DNA from: Orobanche coerulescens
Taxonomy: Eukaryota; Streptophyta; Magnoliopsida; Lamiales; Orobanchaceae
Direction of reading: 5' to 3'
Length of the DNA stretch: 64,000 bases
Assembly (NCBI GenBank): GCA_033398695.1
Contig: CM065804.1
Location: 48,639,501 to 48,703,500, forward strand
The position numbers were made by a program, and so were the translations under genes. A model generated the notes under the pieces. That model had not been told where the DNA came from and did not search any database. It saw only the letters and a list, made by a program, of their open reading frames with translations. Shown here piece by piece: positions 1 through 12,025 of the stretch. How positions within the stretch are numbered: position 1 is the first letter of the stretch; each line of letters starts with the position of its first letter.

Positions 1-2198
1 CGAACCGAGTTTGCAAACGTGTGTTTTGAAAATACGTGTCGAGTATTTTCTTGAGTCTAGACATGTGCCAAGATCACGGAAATCGGCTTCACGATCCGTA
101 AGTATTTGGATTTTGAATTGCATTGAGATTTATTCTTTGTTCTATAGTTGATGTGTCTTGAGATTCAGCAGATATCATGCGTTACAGATGAGATGTCGAG
201 TGGGACAGATTGATGATCTTGAGAAACCACGATTTTGGAAATCAGTATGTTGGTTAGATTTTGGAACGAAATAGTGCATCTGGGAGAAATATTGTGCATG
301 GTTGAGAAGAACATGTGACATGTTAGTTCATTTTGAGTTATATGAACTGCTTTTGATCATTTGAAAATGATACCTTTCAAAATGAATGTTTTACGGATGT
401 TTTACGGAAAATGATTTTTGGGCCGAGACCCAATCGATTTTGAAATGGTTTTATAACTCGTGACTTGGGGTCCGAAAAGAGTTTCCTACTTTTTAAACTT
501 CTTGTAATGCGGAACAAGATACGGCCGAGACCCTAATGTTTCAAAAGACTTTCTGCTTTTAAAAACTCCGAGAGTTGTAAAATACTTTACCAATCGTTTA
601 CCTATGTTATTTCCGCCTTTCGAGGCTTTGGTTTACTTGTTCAAATGGAACTTCTCGAAGTCTTTCATTGTATTGATTCGTTTCAATATTTTGTCATATC
701 ATATTTAAGGTGATCCAAGATGGGTTAATGGTGACGTTGCGAGTCATATGTGGAAAGGAGTTTTTAGTCGGAGTTTATATTTGAGATTTGGAACTCTATC
801 GTGTGGTTTTCCGATGGAATATCAGTGGATATTGGTGACGAGCCAAGTGGTATACGGGGTATGGATATGGACAAGCATTTGCATAAAATTCATTTTATTT
901 AATCGTGTATATTCGAAAAGAATTTTTATCGAGAACTTGGCACCAATGAGCCGATTTAATTTTTAAAATTGATTTTGTGGTCTTACCAAAATTTATGTTT
1001 TGAGTTTTCAAACTCTTGAAAGAACTTTCAAAATTGTCTTCGTGACAAGAATATATGATTTCAAACTGGTTTTGAAAATGTGATGGATATACGTGCGCAT
1101 TTAGTGCATAATGCATATCGTGGTGGAGTTCGAGTGAGACTCACGAACCGGATAGTACATCAAGATGGTACTATGAAAGAGATTCGAACGTTAGTATGGT
1201 AGTTTGGTTATCCACGGATGATCGGTTGATTTATCGGATAAGAGAAATATGTTGCGTGTTGTAGATTCATGCGCATAATATTATTTTGGAAACTTGGGAT
1301 TTTGTGAAACCGGAACATAGGTGCTATGTGATTCCATTGGTATGATAGTAGCGCGATTTTACCTTAGTGATTCTGGAATGATTTCCTTGTAAGCGTAGAT
1401 TTGGGGATGGTGACCCCATACTGGTTGTTTTGGATATTGAGTAGTCGTTTCCACTCCGCGTATGAATTGGTATGTTCGTCGATTTGCGATTCGTTGTTCG
1501 TATGCCGAGGGAAATGTTCGCCAGTTGGGTATGTTTATTGAGATCTACGGTGCGTGATTGTTTTGTCGTTTTGAGAATGTTATTCTTTCGTATATCTGTT
1601 TCTGTGGGTCTGTGTTGATCGTGTTGGAGTTTACCGTGTGAAGGTATTCTCGATTTTCGTTGATCGTTCATTGGTAATATTGAAGTTTATCACGTTGATG
1701 ATATTATCGATTGTGTTTTGACCTCGTTGAGTCGATTGGAATTTATCATGTCGATGATAAATTCGATTGATTGTTGATCATTGTGGTGATCATTTGAGCG
1801 CTCGGATTTTGTGTTGATGTTTGAATTCGTGTCGTTGTTTTTGGGCAATTGTTTTGCAGATGTATTGTGTATTATTCGCCTTATCGGAATTGGGACTTGA
1901 TTATGTAATCAGCGTGACAGATTTGATTCGGGCGATTGTTTCATCCGAAGATGATATATTTTGTTGAGACTCGGGGAATTGTGATCGTAAGCGTATTGAG
2001 ACCGCATGCGGTGAGATTGCCGCTAGTATCTCTGGAGATCGTCGACTGCGTATTTGTAAGTATGCGGTTTTGGCTATTCGAATAATGATGATTGATCGGT
2101 GTCGTGATGGTTTTGGGATATTTTGGGTTGAACAGATGTTTGTTTGTTTCTATGACGGGTTGCAAGTTTCGAGGACGAAACTTATTTTAAGTGTAGAA
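1..2198 (+). mobile_element. Element A: internal region of a gypsy-type LTR element, non-coding
   Basis: This is the right-hand part of the internal domain of element A, whose 5' half lies outside the window. It is placed by its end: a TTTCGAGGACGAAACTT stretch near 2167-2183, typical of the tail of plant chromovirus internal regions, followed about 15 bases later by the TGTAATATCC start of an LTR. No gag, protease, reverse transcriptase or integrase motif is readable in any frame. The open frames are short and look accidental, including a 115-codon minus-strand frame at 1324-1671. The base composition is T- and G-rich. I infer a non-autonomous element or heavily decayed pol sequence. Confidence 0.6.
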
Positions 2199-2505
2199 TG
2201 TAATATCCTAATTTCTATTCAAGTTGTTTAATATTATTTTATCCGAGTTATATTGTACAGCGTGGAATCCATGCAGTAGGGATAAAATAAATAAAGGACT
2301 GAGATATCAGTATCGGTATAATTGTCGTATTTGGTCGACATTTACATTTGAGGATATTGTGTATGAGGTTGTCGTACTTTTGATATTGGGTATATCGTAT
2401 GATGATGTTATTGGATTCAGTACATGTATTCAGTATGCCGTATGTCCGTAATTGGTATGTCGAGACGGACGAGGAGAATTGGAAAATGGCTAAGTATAGC
2501 CTGAT

Positions 2506-2997
2506 TAGCGCGCGCTAATGTTCAAGTATAGCGCACGCTATCGTTCATGGTTAGCGCATGCTAGAGTCAGAATGTAGCGCACGCTAAATGCGCATGATCG
2601 GAAGGAATCTGCGTGTGGACCGGTGCTTTCGGTGCACGTTCTAGTAAGTCAACGGTTGTTGTCTGAAGTATTCGCGCACGCTAAAGATTAGGCTTAGCGC
2701 ACGCTAACTATATATCAGTCAACAAGGAATCTTATCCTTGTCAGATGCTGTCGGAATGTGGGGGCGAGTGGTAGGTGAACGCTGTAGTAAGTCAACTTCG
2801 GATAGCGCACGCTAAGAGTAAGGACTAGCGTACGCTAGACATGATGATTTACGTACGTTAATGCATGGGCATTGCGTACGTAAGGTAGTTTACGAAGCAA
2901 GACAGTAGCCTCTGGGCTTCGATAGCGCACGCTAACAAAGTCAGTTAGCGCACGCTAAGGCTAGCGCACGCTAAACATAATGGTTTAGCGCACGCTA
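2506..2997 (+). promoter_or_regulatory. Palindrome array 1 in the LTR of A, 23-bp phase
   Basis: At least ten 12-bp near-palindromes, mostly TAGCGCACGCTA. Starts read from the sequence are 2506, 2529, 2552, 2575; 2672, 2695; 2803, 2826, 2849, 2872; 2923, 2946, 2962, 2986. Within clusters the step is exactly 23 bp nine times; the steps 2946-2962-2986 are 16 and 24. The 2803-2872 run changes core along the array: TAGCGCACGCTA, TAGCGTACGCTA, TTACGTACGTTA, TTGCGTACGTAA. The array ends 11 bp before a TATA box. Function as an enhancer or protein-binding array is inference. Confidence 0.85.
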
Positions 2998-3008
2998 GTG
3001 ATGTATAT

Positions 3009-3016
3009 TATAAAAA
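3009..3016 (+). promoter_or_regulatory. Probable TATA box of the LTR of A
   Basis: TATAAAAA lies 11 bp after the last palindrome of array 1 and ahead of the presumed transcribed part of the LTR. Its place relative to the array is the same as in elements E, B, K, J, H and O. Confidence 0.6.
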
Positions 3017-3674
3017 GGGACAGAAGGGTGTTATGAAGCATTTCGTCCATTCCTTCCTTGTAACCGAGAGAGAGTTTTTAGAGAGAGGTGTGAGGTCCCA
3101 AACCGAGAGATGATGATCTTTAACAAGATTAAGATGGAGAGCATGGATTCAAGCCTCGTTCTTCAAGTTATTCATGATTCTTGGAATGAAGTCTAGTGTT
3201 CTTATTCTTGGTTCATCCAATCCGTAATTTTCGTATCCTCTTGATGATGGTTCGTTTTCTTGGATGATTTCATGTAAGGAGCATGTTGGATAATCATATG
3301 ATGATGTTATATGAGATTCAATGGAATTTTGATAAGAGTTTCGGATGTTAGTTAAGATTCTTCACACTATAAGGATGGTGATTCGTTTAACCCGATCTAA
3401 GATGGATTTCTGAATCTTGTTAACTATATTGATCGATTTAGAGGAGTTAAATCATGATACGAGGTTGAATTCCGGATTGAATATGATATGATCCTTGTTA
3501 TCGAGTCGGTTTGATTGTTGATGTTGCTATTGATATATGGACATTGATATGATCCTTGTGATAGTTATGGTGTAGTTTATCTTCAAGAGATATGGAGATT
3601 TATGTCTCCCTTCATTCGGATTCGTAGTTGCAAGATGATAGTCGATGCTTGGAATGCATGCCACTGTACAGCAT

Positions 3675-3755
3675 TAGCGCACGCTAAGCTTACTGGCTAG
3701 CGCACGCTAACGGGACAACTTAGCGCACGCTACGTTATGCGTTTAACGTGCGCTA
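3675..3755 (+). promoter_or_regulatory. Palindrome array 2 in the LTR of A
   Basis: Four palindromes start at 3675, 3698, 3721 and 3744, exactly 23 bp apart: TAGCGCACGCTA three times, then TAACGTGCGCTA. The array sits about 660 bp downstream of the TATA box. Element E has a second array in the corresponding place. Confidence 0.8.
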
Positions 3756-4560
3756 AGTAGGCAGACAGTGCAATATTTTTGTGTTTTGATTATGAATTCG
3801 TGATGGATTGACTTGGTTGGTTCTCACAGTGTTTAATAGAGGTTGTGTTGAACCGTTGAGTTCGATTGGTTAGTATTGTCAGTTGTTGATTGTTATCGGA
3901 TATGTGTTATTTGATTTCTTCGATAGGTTGAGATTGTTGATCGGTGATTATAACCGGATATTGCGGTCGTGTTCGAGTATGTCCATTGTATTGCTTTTGA
4001 TCGGGGCTGAGGAGCTCGTAGACAAAGGCAATGTGTTCGGCAAGACTTCGTGGTATCGGTATCGAGGCAAGTTATTACTTGCTCGATTATAATATTTAAT
4101 GAATGGTTTCGATTTCATTTCGTTTATAATGCATATAGCGATGATTATTATTGTGAACTCGGGTATTCGGATCGCATATCGTTCTTTCGATTCTGGGAGG
4201 TAAATCATAATGTATATGCTTTATCTCGCTTATTGGTATGTTCGAGTACCGAGGTTACATTATGGTAAAGACGAGGATATGAGTATCTATAGTTCATTGT
4301 ATGCGTTTGGATCGCCGAGCATTGAGGATAATCGTCGGTGATGTTTTGGACATCGGGTTGCTCCCGAAGGACTCGGGCAAGTATTCCATATTGATTATGG
4401 TTTAGTGTTATTTATTTTGGTCTTGTACATTTTCTTTCATGTCGTTGAACATGAAGTCGTCCTAGTAAATTGTCATGTTGTCGTGCATGTTATGTTGTTC
4501 ATGATGATGAACATATTGATTTGCATATGTGTATGCATATTGTGTTGTTTATGTTGTGTT

Positions 4561-4812
4561 GATCCCGTGAGATCATGAGGATCTATCTTGAGGCGCTGGA
4601 TCGAACGTCCACCCGATTTTGATCTTGTAGATCATCATGGGGATCCATGCCGAGGGCGCTGATCGTTGGACAGTGTTTTCCACCTGATTTTGATCTTGTA
4701 GGATCATTACGGGGATCTATGCTGAGGGCGCTGGATCGTTGGACAGGTTTTCCACCTGATGTTGATCTTGTAGGATCATCACGGGGACCTATGCTGAGGG
4801 CGCTGGGTCATG
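4561..4812 (+). repeat. Minisatellite of about 72 bp in the LTR of A
   Basis: Three to four diverged tandem copies of a unit of about 71-72 bp that includes GATCTATGCTGAGGGCGCTG and a TTGATCTTGTAGGATCAT segment. Unit starts are near 4621, 4692 and 4763, with a partial leading copy. The same core, at a similar period, recurs in both LTRs of element E. Confidence 0.75.
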
Positions 4813-5782
4813 GGATTTCCATTGAGTATACATTGTTGTTATTGTTGTGATCATATTGACGTGGTCATATGAGTATGCATTTGTAGGTCTCGTGTTAGGA
4901 CCTTGTCCGTTTTGCATTGTTCTGATCTCGGATTAGACTGATATGATTATCGTGGCACATCATATCTCGAGGTATGTACCATGTTTTCTTTGGTTTTGTC
5001 TTTGGTGGACAATCGGTTATCGTCTTGGGATTTGATGATATTATTCGATGGATCGTATTGGTCAGAAATGGTAGATTTCCGTATCGTGAGTTGGTTATGA
5101 TAGTTTGGGGATCTTGAGTATTTTTTAAGGTACAATACAGATATTATGTTCGAGTTTATTGGTTAATCGAGTACAGGATGTGATAATGGTTTTTCTGATG
5201 AGAATTTCTTGAGTAAGTAAAGTTATGGCGGTAAGATTACGTTGGTTGTATTCTTATGTTGTATTCTCATTGGTATGTTATTATTAATGTGATGTGACGG
5301 TTATCATTGTTGGATATTATGGCTGACCCCGTCGTGGGATTTCTTTTAGGTTCTTGGAGTATCGAGCTTGTAGCGGTCGTGAAGAGATGAGCTTCCCGGA
5401 GGATACTGGCTAGGACATGTTTTGTGTATTGAGTTTCTTGATTGATTCTGTTATTCCGCTGCTAGGGTATATGTATGTTTGGTCTTTTTCCGCTGCGTAA
5501 GCATTCTGAAATGACCTTTTGGTATCTGGTAACTGAGATTGCCTTGGAAATCGTTTTCTAAACTTTTGAGTGTCGGCCGTTTGGCCTTGAGATTTCAAAT
5601 GAGATTTTACGACGGTTTCTGATAAACGGATTTTTATAAATCTTTGTGAATTTTTAAAGATAGTACCGCCGTTGGCCTCTTGGGCATTTGTAAATGTTTG
5701 CGAAAATTTCTTTTAGCCTTGTGGGTTCCTTCTCGGGGCCCACGGCACTGTAATATTTCCGGTTAAATCTGGGGATGTTACA

Positions 5783-7334
5783 GAACAAACGTCCTAAATG
5801 AAGTGTCGGTCGCTCGAACAACCTTGAATAACACAATTACCAACATTCCGCTCAATAAACGAATCAAACACGATTATAATGAACTCAAGGCGTCAAAACG
5901 ACTAAACCAAGTTCATTGGGGCATTATATCGAACACTTTGTGGCCAACTTCGATTGTTCATAACCAAACTTCAAAAATACCAACATCAAATCTCCAAGAA
6001 GTGTTTCAAACCAACAAAACATCTTCAATACGATCAATAATCCGTTATGAATATCCAAAATCGTGATTACAACGACAATTAATCGAAAACCCCCAAATCC
6101 AACTTAATATTCAAAGTGTTCTTGAATAATCCTTCAATAATCCAATGAATAATCATACATATTCATAATCATGTGTACATCACTTCCAAGATGTTGAAGA
6201 ATATTACCTTTGAAGATCCAAACACTTCGATCCGATGAAAACGTGTTAAATCGACTATCCAAGCTTCCCAACGAAGCAAGATGATGAAATCCGAACACAC
6301 AAGTGATTGATGATGACAAAATATCTCCCTCAAGCTCTCTCTCGGACAAGATGAAGGAAATGAGAAAAATGAGGAAAAGTCCCGCCCAAGACATATATAA
6401 ACTGCCGGAAGTTACGGCCGTAACTCGGCCTTCTTACGGCCGTAACATTCCAGGTCAACGGCCTTACGGCCGTAACCGGCCAACTCGTACGGCCGTAACT
6501 CGGCTTCGTCCAAAAACCTGCCGACAGCCTTACGATCGTATCCGCCCTGTCTTACGGGCGTAACTCGAATGATACGGCCGTATCCGGCCAAACTTACGGG
6601 TGTAAAACACCTTCGTCGAAAATGGCCAGGCACCCTGCCTGTAACGTACGGTCATATCCGGCCAAGCCTTACGGCCGTACCTTCCTCGTCTTACGGCCGT
6701 ATGCTGCAACCCTTACGGCCGTAAGTCCCTCTCGTCCGACACATCCTGAAAAACACGAACACTCCTTACGGCCGTATCCTGCCCCTCTTACGGCCATAAC
6801 TCGCCCTTCGGCCAAAAACACCCGGACACTTCGCTGACTCAGACGGCCAGAATCGCCAAGCCTTACGGCCGTACCTGCTCAACTTACGGCCGTATGCCTC
6901 AACCTTACGGCCGTAAGTCCCGTTCGTCCATAATGGCCTGAAACCAATGAACACCTGTTATGGCCGTAACTTACCATTCTTATGGCCGTAACTCGTTGCT
7001 GGACAAGATGAAAATCCGACAACTCCGATTCCTCGCTACGATTGATGAATGATCCGACATACCATACATATGTGAAAGTGAACAAGTCCAAAGATGAAAC
7101 TTCCAGCACAAGACTACCAATCACAATGATAATGATAATGCTCCCGTCTCGATCCATAAACGGAGATGAAATGACGATCGGTAACTGATACGTGGTTACA
7201 ACACGCCCACAATGAACGCAAAAGAATGAATCATGAATGATGAATGATTATTAATGAGTGAAAAAATTACTGAGTGACAATTACTGACTGATAATTACTG
7301 AATGATAATGAATGCATTACGACCGGGTATTACA
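5783..7334 (-). repeat. Element B: 3' LTR, portion right of element A
   Basis: Matches 11350-12950 of the 5' LTR almost throughout. It ends (plus sense) GGGTATTACA at 7334, next to the C-rich complement of the polypurine tract. Compared with the 5' LTR it lacks about 54 bp (present at 11757-11810). A TATA-like ATATATAA at 6393-6400 repeats the promoter position of the 5' LTR. Confidence 0.85.
6412..6991 (-). promoter_or_regulatory. TTACGGCCGTAA palindrome array in the 3' LTR of B
   Basis: About twenty copies or variants of the perfect palindrome TTACGGCCGTAA, many spaced 22-23 bp. They sit upstream (minus sense) of a TATA-like sequence near 6392-6401. The matching array in the 5' LTR is at 12026-12607. 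Confidence 0.8.
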
Positions 7335-7350
7335 TACTCCCCCCCTTAAA

Positions 7351-7881
7351 CTAAGGGCCAAACAACTCGGGATGACTCTCCCGCATACTCTCTTCGGTTC
7401 CCCAAGTAGCCTCTTCGACTCCATGTCTAGACCACTGAATCTTGACCAAATGAATCGTCTTGTTCCTCAACTGTTTGATTCGCCGTTCTAAAACTCGTAC
7501 AAGACGCTCCTCGTACGAATGATCATCCGCGATCTCGATTTCGTCGAACTGAAGTATGTGACTCGGTTCGGCAACATACTTCCGCAACTGCGAGACGTGC
7601 AATACATTATGAATTTGGCTCAATGCCGGAGGTAAAGCCAATCGATAAGCTAACTCGCCTACCTGATCCAAAATCTCAAACGGTCCAATGAATCTCGGAC
7701 TCGACTTCCCCCGTTTTCCGAAACGGAAGATACCTCGACTCGGGGATACCTTGACCAAAACGTGGTCACCCATCTCGAACTCTAGTGGTCGACGATTATC
7801 TGCATATAATTTCTGTCGACTCTGAGCGGTCAACAGACGACTCCTGATCAAAGCTACCTTCTCCCGGGCGGCTATAAGCAT
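7351..7881 (-). pseudogene. Element B: integrase C-terminus and chromodomain
   Basis: A 176-codon open frame covering the end of a chromovirus pol. It opens with the EKVALIRSRL helix that follows the integrase core. It continues through the GDHVLVKVSP / RGIFRFGKRGK / PRFIGPFEIL integrase C-terminal region and the LPPALSQIHNVLHVSQLRKY segment. It ends in a chromodomain (RVLERRIKQLRNK to EEATWGTEESM). In intact relatives this tail helps target new copies to heterochromatin; that role is family knowledge. The frame is a fragment: the integrase core upstream continues in another frame at 7906-8181. Confidence 0.85.
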
Positions 7882-7905
7882 ATCGGGCTCGGTGCCGATT
7901 GACTC

Positions 7906-8181
7906 TTATGGGTCTTCCAAACACAAGGGAGATCGACAACGACGACCGTACAAGGCCTCGTAAGGTGCTATCTTCATCGCAGCATGCCAACTATAATTGT
8001 ACGTGAACTCAATCAACGGTAATTGGGCTTCCCAATCGTCTTCTAATCGAGGACGAATGCCCTCAACATGTCCTCCAATGTCTGAATAGTCCTCTCTGAT
8101 TGTCCGTCGGACTGAGGATGAAAAACGGTAATCAGATAACTCGTCTGGAAATACATCGTCAATCGATGACAATGATACCAT
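7906..8181 (-). pseudogene. Element B: integrase core fragment
   Basis: The minus strand here encodes the end of a gypsy integrase core in two frames. One carries FHPQSDGQSERTIQ, with the catalytic glutamate of the DDE triad, within 8043-8237. The other carries LPLIEFTYNYSWHAAMK and EALYGRRCRSP. A frameshift separates them, and another separates this piece from the C-terminal frame below 7881. Both upstream catalytic aspartates are gone because a tandem array replaces the sequence before the fragment. Confidence 0.8.
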
Positions 8182-8700
8182 GAATGATTGAACATTTCGA
8201 TTGCCCTAGAATGGTCAATCGATAAAAAGTGATACAATGAATGATTGAATAACTCGATTGCCTTAGAAAGGCCAATCGATGAAAATGATACAATGAATGT
8301 TTGAATAACTCGATTGCCTTAGAAAGGCCAATCGATGAAAATGATGCAATGAATGATTGAATAGCTCGATTGCCTTAGAAAGGCCAATCGATGAAAATGA
8401 TGCAATGAATGATTGAATAGCTCGATTGCCTTAGAAAGGCCAATGGATGAAAATGATGCAATGAATGATTGAATAACTCGATTGCCTTAGAAAGGCCAAT
8501 CGATGAAAATGATACAGTGAATGATTGAATAACTCGATTGCCTTAGAAAGGCCAATCGATGAAAATGATATAATGAATGATTGAATAGCTCGATTGCCTT
8601 AGAAAGGCCAATCGATGAAAATGATGCAATGAATGATTGAATAACTCGATTGCCTTAGAAAGGCCAATCGATGAAAATGATACAATGAATGATTGAACAA
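8155..8700. repeat. 56-bp tandem repeat with a hairpin in each unit
   Basis: About ten head-to-tail copies. The marker CCTTAGAAAGG begins at 8261, 8317, 8373, 8429, 8485, 8541, 8597 and 8653, exactly 56 bp apart, with a diverged copy at about 8204. Each unit contains TCGATTGCCTT, loop AGA, then AAGGCCAATCGA, which pair over 11 bp with one bulged base. Unit differences are single bases (ATAACT/ATAGCT, GATACA/GATGCA), so the array looks young. It replaces the middle of pol in element B. Confidence 0.9.
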
Positions 8701-9284
8701 TTCTATTGCGGAATTTCTCTGCTTTCGTCATAATAATAATTCTTCTGGAACAACGGGGATTACTTCCCTGAAGCACACATTCGACAACCAACGACGGAAA
8801 GATAGCGACCAAACGCTTACAAACACTGAGGATAGTATCAAGACAATCAATCCAACTAATACCCAATATTACATCGTCCTAAGATAAATTCACCACGATT
8901 AGGTCCACCAACCAATCGCGGTCACTAAGCTTACTTCAGTATGATTTCCGAAAATTCTTCCATCGTCAAGTAGACCGATGGTATGAGGTCTACCAGCAAT
9001 AGGACTATCCCAAAATAAGTCCATTCAAACATGATTCGAAAATGAATGAATGCGGTGCACCAGTATCAAAAGGTACACACAGGTTGAAATAAAATTACGA
9101 GTATACCTGAGATCATTCGGGCCACCGGATCGTCGATCCTCTTCATCACATGAATCTGGGACTTGCCGGTCCCCGAACCGGATGCTCCCGACTGATAAAT
9201 ACGAGCTCCAACTTTATTTGCTTCCATTGTCTTAAACGACATTGACAGAGCAGTCTGGTTCTGAATCGCTAATTGCTTCGGGGC
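8701..9284 (-). other. Element B: internal stretch without recognisable coding
   Basis: Between the tandem array and gag, where protease and reverse transcriptase should lie, I see only short frames and no DSG, YxDD-type or RNase H motif. It is read as decayed or foreign filler in the deleted pol. Confidence 0.5.
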
Positions 9285-9857
9285 CTAAGATGCCACCAGA
9301 GCCGACTTGGAGTCCTTTCGGAAAAAACGGTCCTTATGCCCAAAATTCCAACAATTATAGCACGTGATAGACGGTTTCAGACACTTAGTGCTGTAATGAC
9401 CCGGCGTTCCACAATTGAAACAGGTGATGACCGAACTGGCCGCTCGGGACTGAGATCCCGCACGATTATGCGCCGTAGGAGGTCGCTCAGAAACGATAGG
9501 ACTCACATGAGGCTTCTTGAAGGTTGACTGACCGCCTTCGGATTGATTACGCTTCGTTGATTTCTTGCTGACAGATGAAGGTTGTTGTTCAGCAATTTCC
9601 TTAGCAGCCAGCTCATACGCGAGAGTTCTCTCGATTAATCCGGCCAGAGTGGCGCAATGATGATTGAGCAATTGCACATGGGTCATCATGGCCTGCATAA
9701 AAGTGAGTGGATCAACCCGAACATCTTCTGATCGAGCCGAGTCCTGGGCACGATTTCCCGACAGTGAGTGATTATTTCCTGGGTTTCGGCCCGCACCGCG
9801 GCCTCTCCCCGTGCATCCCCTGACAGCTCTCTCCATTCTGAAGTAGGAAGGTCGCAT
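9285..9857 (-). pseudogene. Element B: truncated gag with zinc knuckles
   Basis: A 190-codon frame. Its N-terminus is short, basic and glycine-rich (CTGRGRGAGRNPG). A short helical stretch follows (HVQLLNHHCATLAGLIERTLAYELA), then a basic serine-rich linker and two CCHC knuckles. The first, CFNCGTPGHYSTKC, is intact. In the second, CYNCWNFGHKDRFF, the last cysteine position is phenylalanine and the glycine after the second cysteine is tryptophan, so it should not bind zinc normally. The capsid-like gag domain of several hundred residues seen in element E is largely missing. Confidence 0.8.
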
Positions 9858-10331
9858 AATGATTATATTTCCCGCATGAATATCACGTTATGATTATGTC
9901 ATGAGATGATGAAAATGAGCATACATGCTCTAACTTAGTGATTACATGAATGATTTACTGAAGTGACATGATTATCTGATGAAATTCTTGAAATAATTAT
10001 CTTGGACAATTTAACATGATTAATAATATGATCGTCCAGCTCGACAACTGAATAATGAAATGTTGAGTAATTAATGAGTTAACATGATCGTCCTAATCAT
10101 AATGAATGATGATGTTTGAGGATTGTTAATTGATGAATGATGAATGAATGAGTATTGCCAGAAATTATACCATGGCGTTAGAAATCTTACAGTTCTTTCG
10201 GTCTGATTGGCTCGGCATTTGCACAGGTCACACGTGACGCGAAAGTCCAATGATACTAGTCTGATGACGGTGATTTCAAATGAGACATGACTCGGAAGGT
10301 AGTATTCAAAACCACGCTCTGATACCAACTC
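9858..10331 (-). other. Element B: leader with tRNA-iMet primer-binding site
   Basis: In minus sense the 5' LTR ends GGGGTGTTACA at 10332. A few bases on comes TGGTATCAGAGC (complement at 10316-10327), the plant initiator-methionine tRNA primer site. The remaining roughly 450 bases to gag are AT-rich with no convincing frame. Confidence 0.8.
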
Positions 10332-12006
10332 TGTAACACCCCAAACTAGGCAGATATTACAGTGCCGTGAATCCCCGACTGGGACCCACCCGGCGAATGA
10401 AAATGATGAATTAAATAATATAATTGTAGTACCGAACCACATTATATTACCCAAATACTCCAATGAGGAGTTTAAGTACGACACACCAGGACAATACCGA
10501 ATACTAGTATATTTTATATGAAGATAAAATACACAACACTGAATGAAACGGAGTATCCAAATGAAAGTCTGCAGCGGAAATTAAAGGACAACAACATGAA
10601 TAATCAAAGATCGGGGCCCCTACTAGTATCACTGACTCTCGACGTCGGCATGATATTCCCGTGCTTTTGCCTTGCCATGACACAAAAACAAAATCCTCAA
10701 ATGGGTCGATTACAGAACAACAATCCTCAAGAGTTGAATAAACACAATCATATATATGTAGTATAAACCACAAGTTCGATCAAAATGAATCGGTTAGATT
10801 ATAACCCAGTCTTGTTGAAAACATACGCAATCAAACATGCTGTATGAATCAATTAACAGTACGGCTCAAAGGGTGGCGCCACACTACGCCCAGGATGGAA
10901 ATGTGTCCGTGCACAAGCCACCAACGAGTATCGATCGAATACACGTGTGGTCTTGTACCTAATCAGTCTCACGAAGCAATCGACTCGTGTGCATAGTCCA
11001 ATGTGAGGCCAAAAACACACGACTTAAATGTGCCCGACATGAAAATCCTACACATACCAACCGGCACGCCAGTATGACCCGGAATGTCACGATATAACAA
11101 AAGTGACATCGGAAACGAATAATGACTCACCGAGATGAAATGATAGAGAAATGAATGATAGCTCAATGAAATGATTGGAACCGTCGTTCCTTGTGACTGA
11201 AGTGATTAATTGACAATGACAAGTTTTGATACAGTTAATACAATGATGAATGAGTTATGATTATGAATGAACAACAACAAAAGGAATGAATATCCTTTTA
11301 ACCAAGTAAGAATTAACTTACACAATACCGATGAAGAATGTCCTTCCACGAACAAACGTCCTAAATGAAGTGTCGGTCGCTCGAACAACCTTGAATAACA
11401 CAATTACCAACAATACGCTCAATAAACGAATCAAACACGATTATAACGAACTCAAGGCGTCAAAACGACTAAACCAAGTTCATTGGGGCATTATATCGAA
11501 CACTTTGTGGCCAACTTCGATTGTTCATAACCAAACTTCAAAAATACCAACATCAAATCCCCAAGAAGTGTTTCAAACCAACAAAACATCTTCAATACGA
11601 TCAATAATCCGTTATGAATATCCAAAATCGTGATTACTACGACAATTAATCGAAAACCCCCAAATCCAACTTAATATTCAAAGTGTTCTTGAATAATCCT
11701 TCAATAATCCAATGAATAATCATATATATTCATAATCATGTGTACATCACTTCATACAACATGATTTTAACGGCTAAAACATCATATCTCAATACAAAAT
11801 CGAAATCCAAGATGTTGAAGAATATTACCTTTGAAGATCCAAACACTTAAATCCGATGAAAACATGTTAAATCGACTATCCAAGCTTCCCAACGAATCAA
11901 TATGATGAAATCCGAACACACAAGTGATTGATGATGACAAAATATCTCCCTCAAGCTCTCTCTCTCGGACAAGATGAAGGAAATGAGGAAAAGTCTCGTC
12001 CAAGAC

Positions 12007-12015
12007 ATATATAAA
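12007..12015 (-). promoter_or_regulatory. Probable TATA box of the 5' LTR of B
   Basis: Minus-sense TTTATATATG lies directly downstream of the palindrome array, which begins at 12026. Confidence 0.55.
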
Positions 12016-12025
12016 CTGCCGGAAG

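Larger units (their letters stand above)
2199..5782 (+). repeat. Element A: 3' LTR, about 3.6 kb
   Basis: The LTR starts TGTAATATCC and ends GGATGTTACA, giving the TGTAA/TTACA terminal inverted repeat usual for gypsy LTRs. The right boundary is fixed by comparison. From 5783 the sequence (GAACAAACGTCC...) matches the interior of element B's other LTR at 11350 onward, so A is inserted in B. The expected 5-bp duplication is GAACA at 5783-5787, and its partner is outside the window. The LTR holds two palindrome arrays, a TATA box and a 72-bp minisatellite, listed separately. The layout matches element E, so A and E are related families. Confidence 0.85.

Noticed and set aside
1324..1671. 115-codon minus-strand frame in the internal region of A
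   Set aside because: Low-complexity composition, no motif, opposite to the element's sense; most likely chance.
2506..2997. CRISPR-like appearance of regularly spaced short palindromic repeats
   Set aside because: The repeats are only 12 bp, vary in sequence, have 11-bp spacers, lie in LTRs of a plant genome and have no cas genes.
6303..6954. Overlapping frames rich in YGR/TAV repeats in the LTRs of B
   Set aside because: These are translations of the TTACGGCCGTAA array, open on both strands, without start context or domain.
7351..7881. Host chromodomain protein
   Set aside because: Integrase C-terminal motifs precede the chromodomain and the PPT and LTR follow it.
8155..8700. Centromeric satellite
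   Set aside because: Only about ten units, embedded in element B; it may seed a satellite but is not one here.
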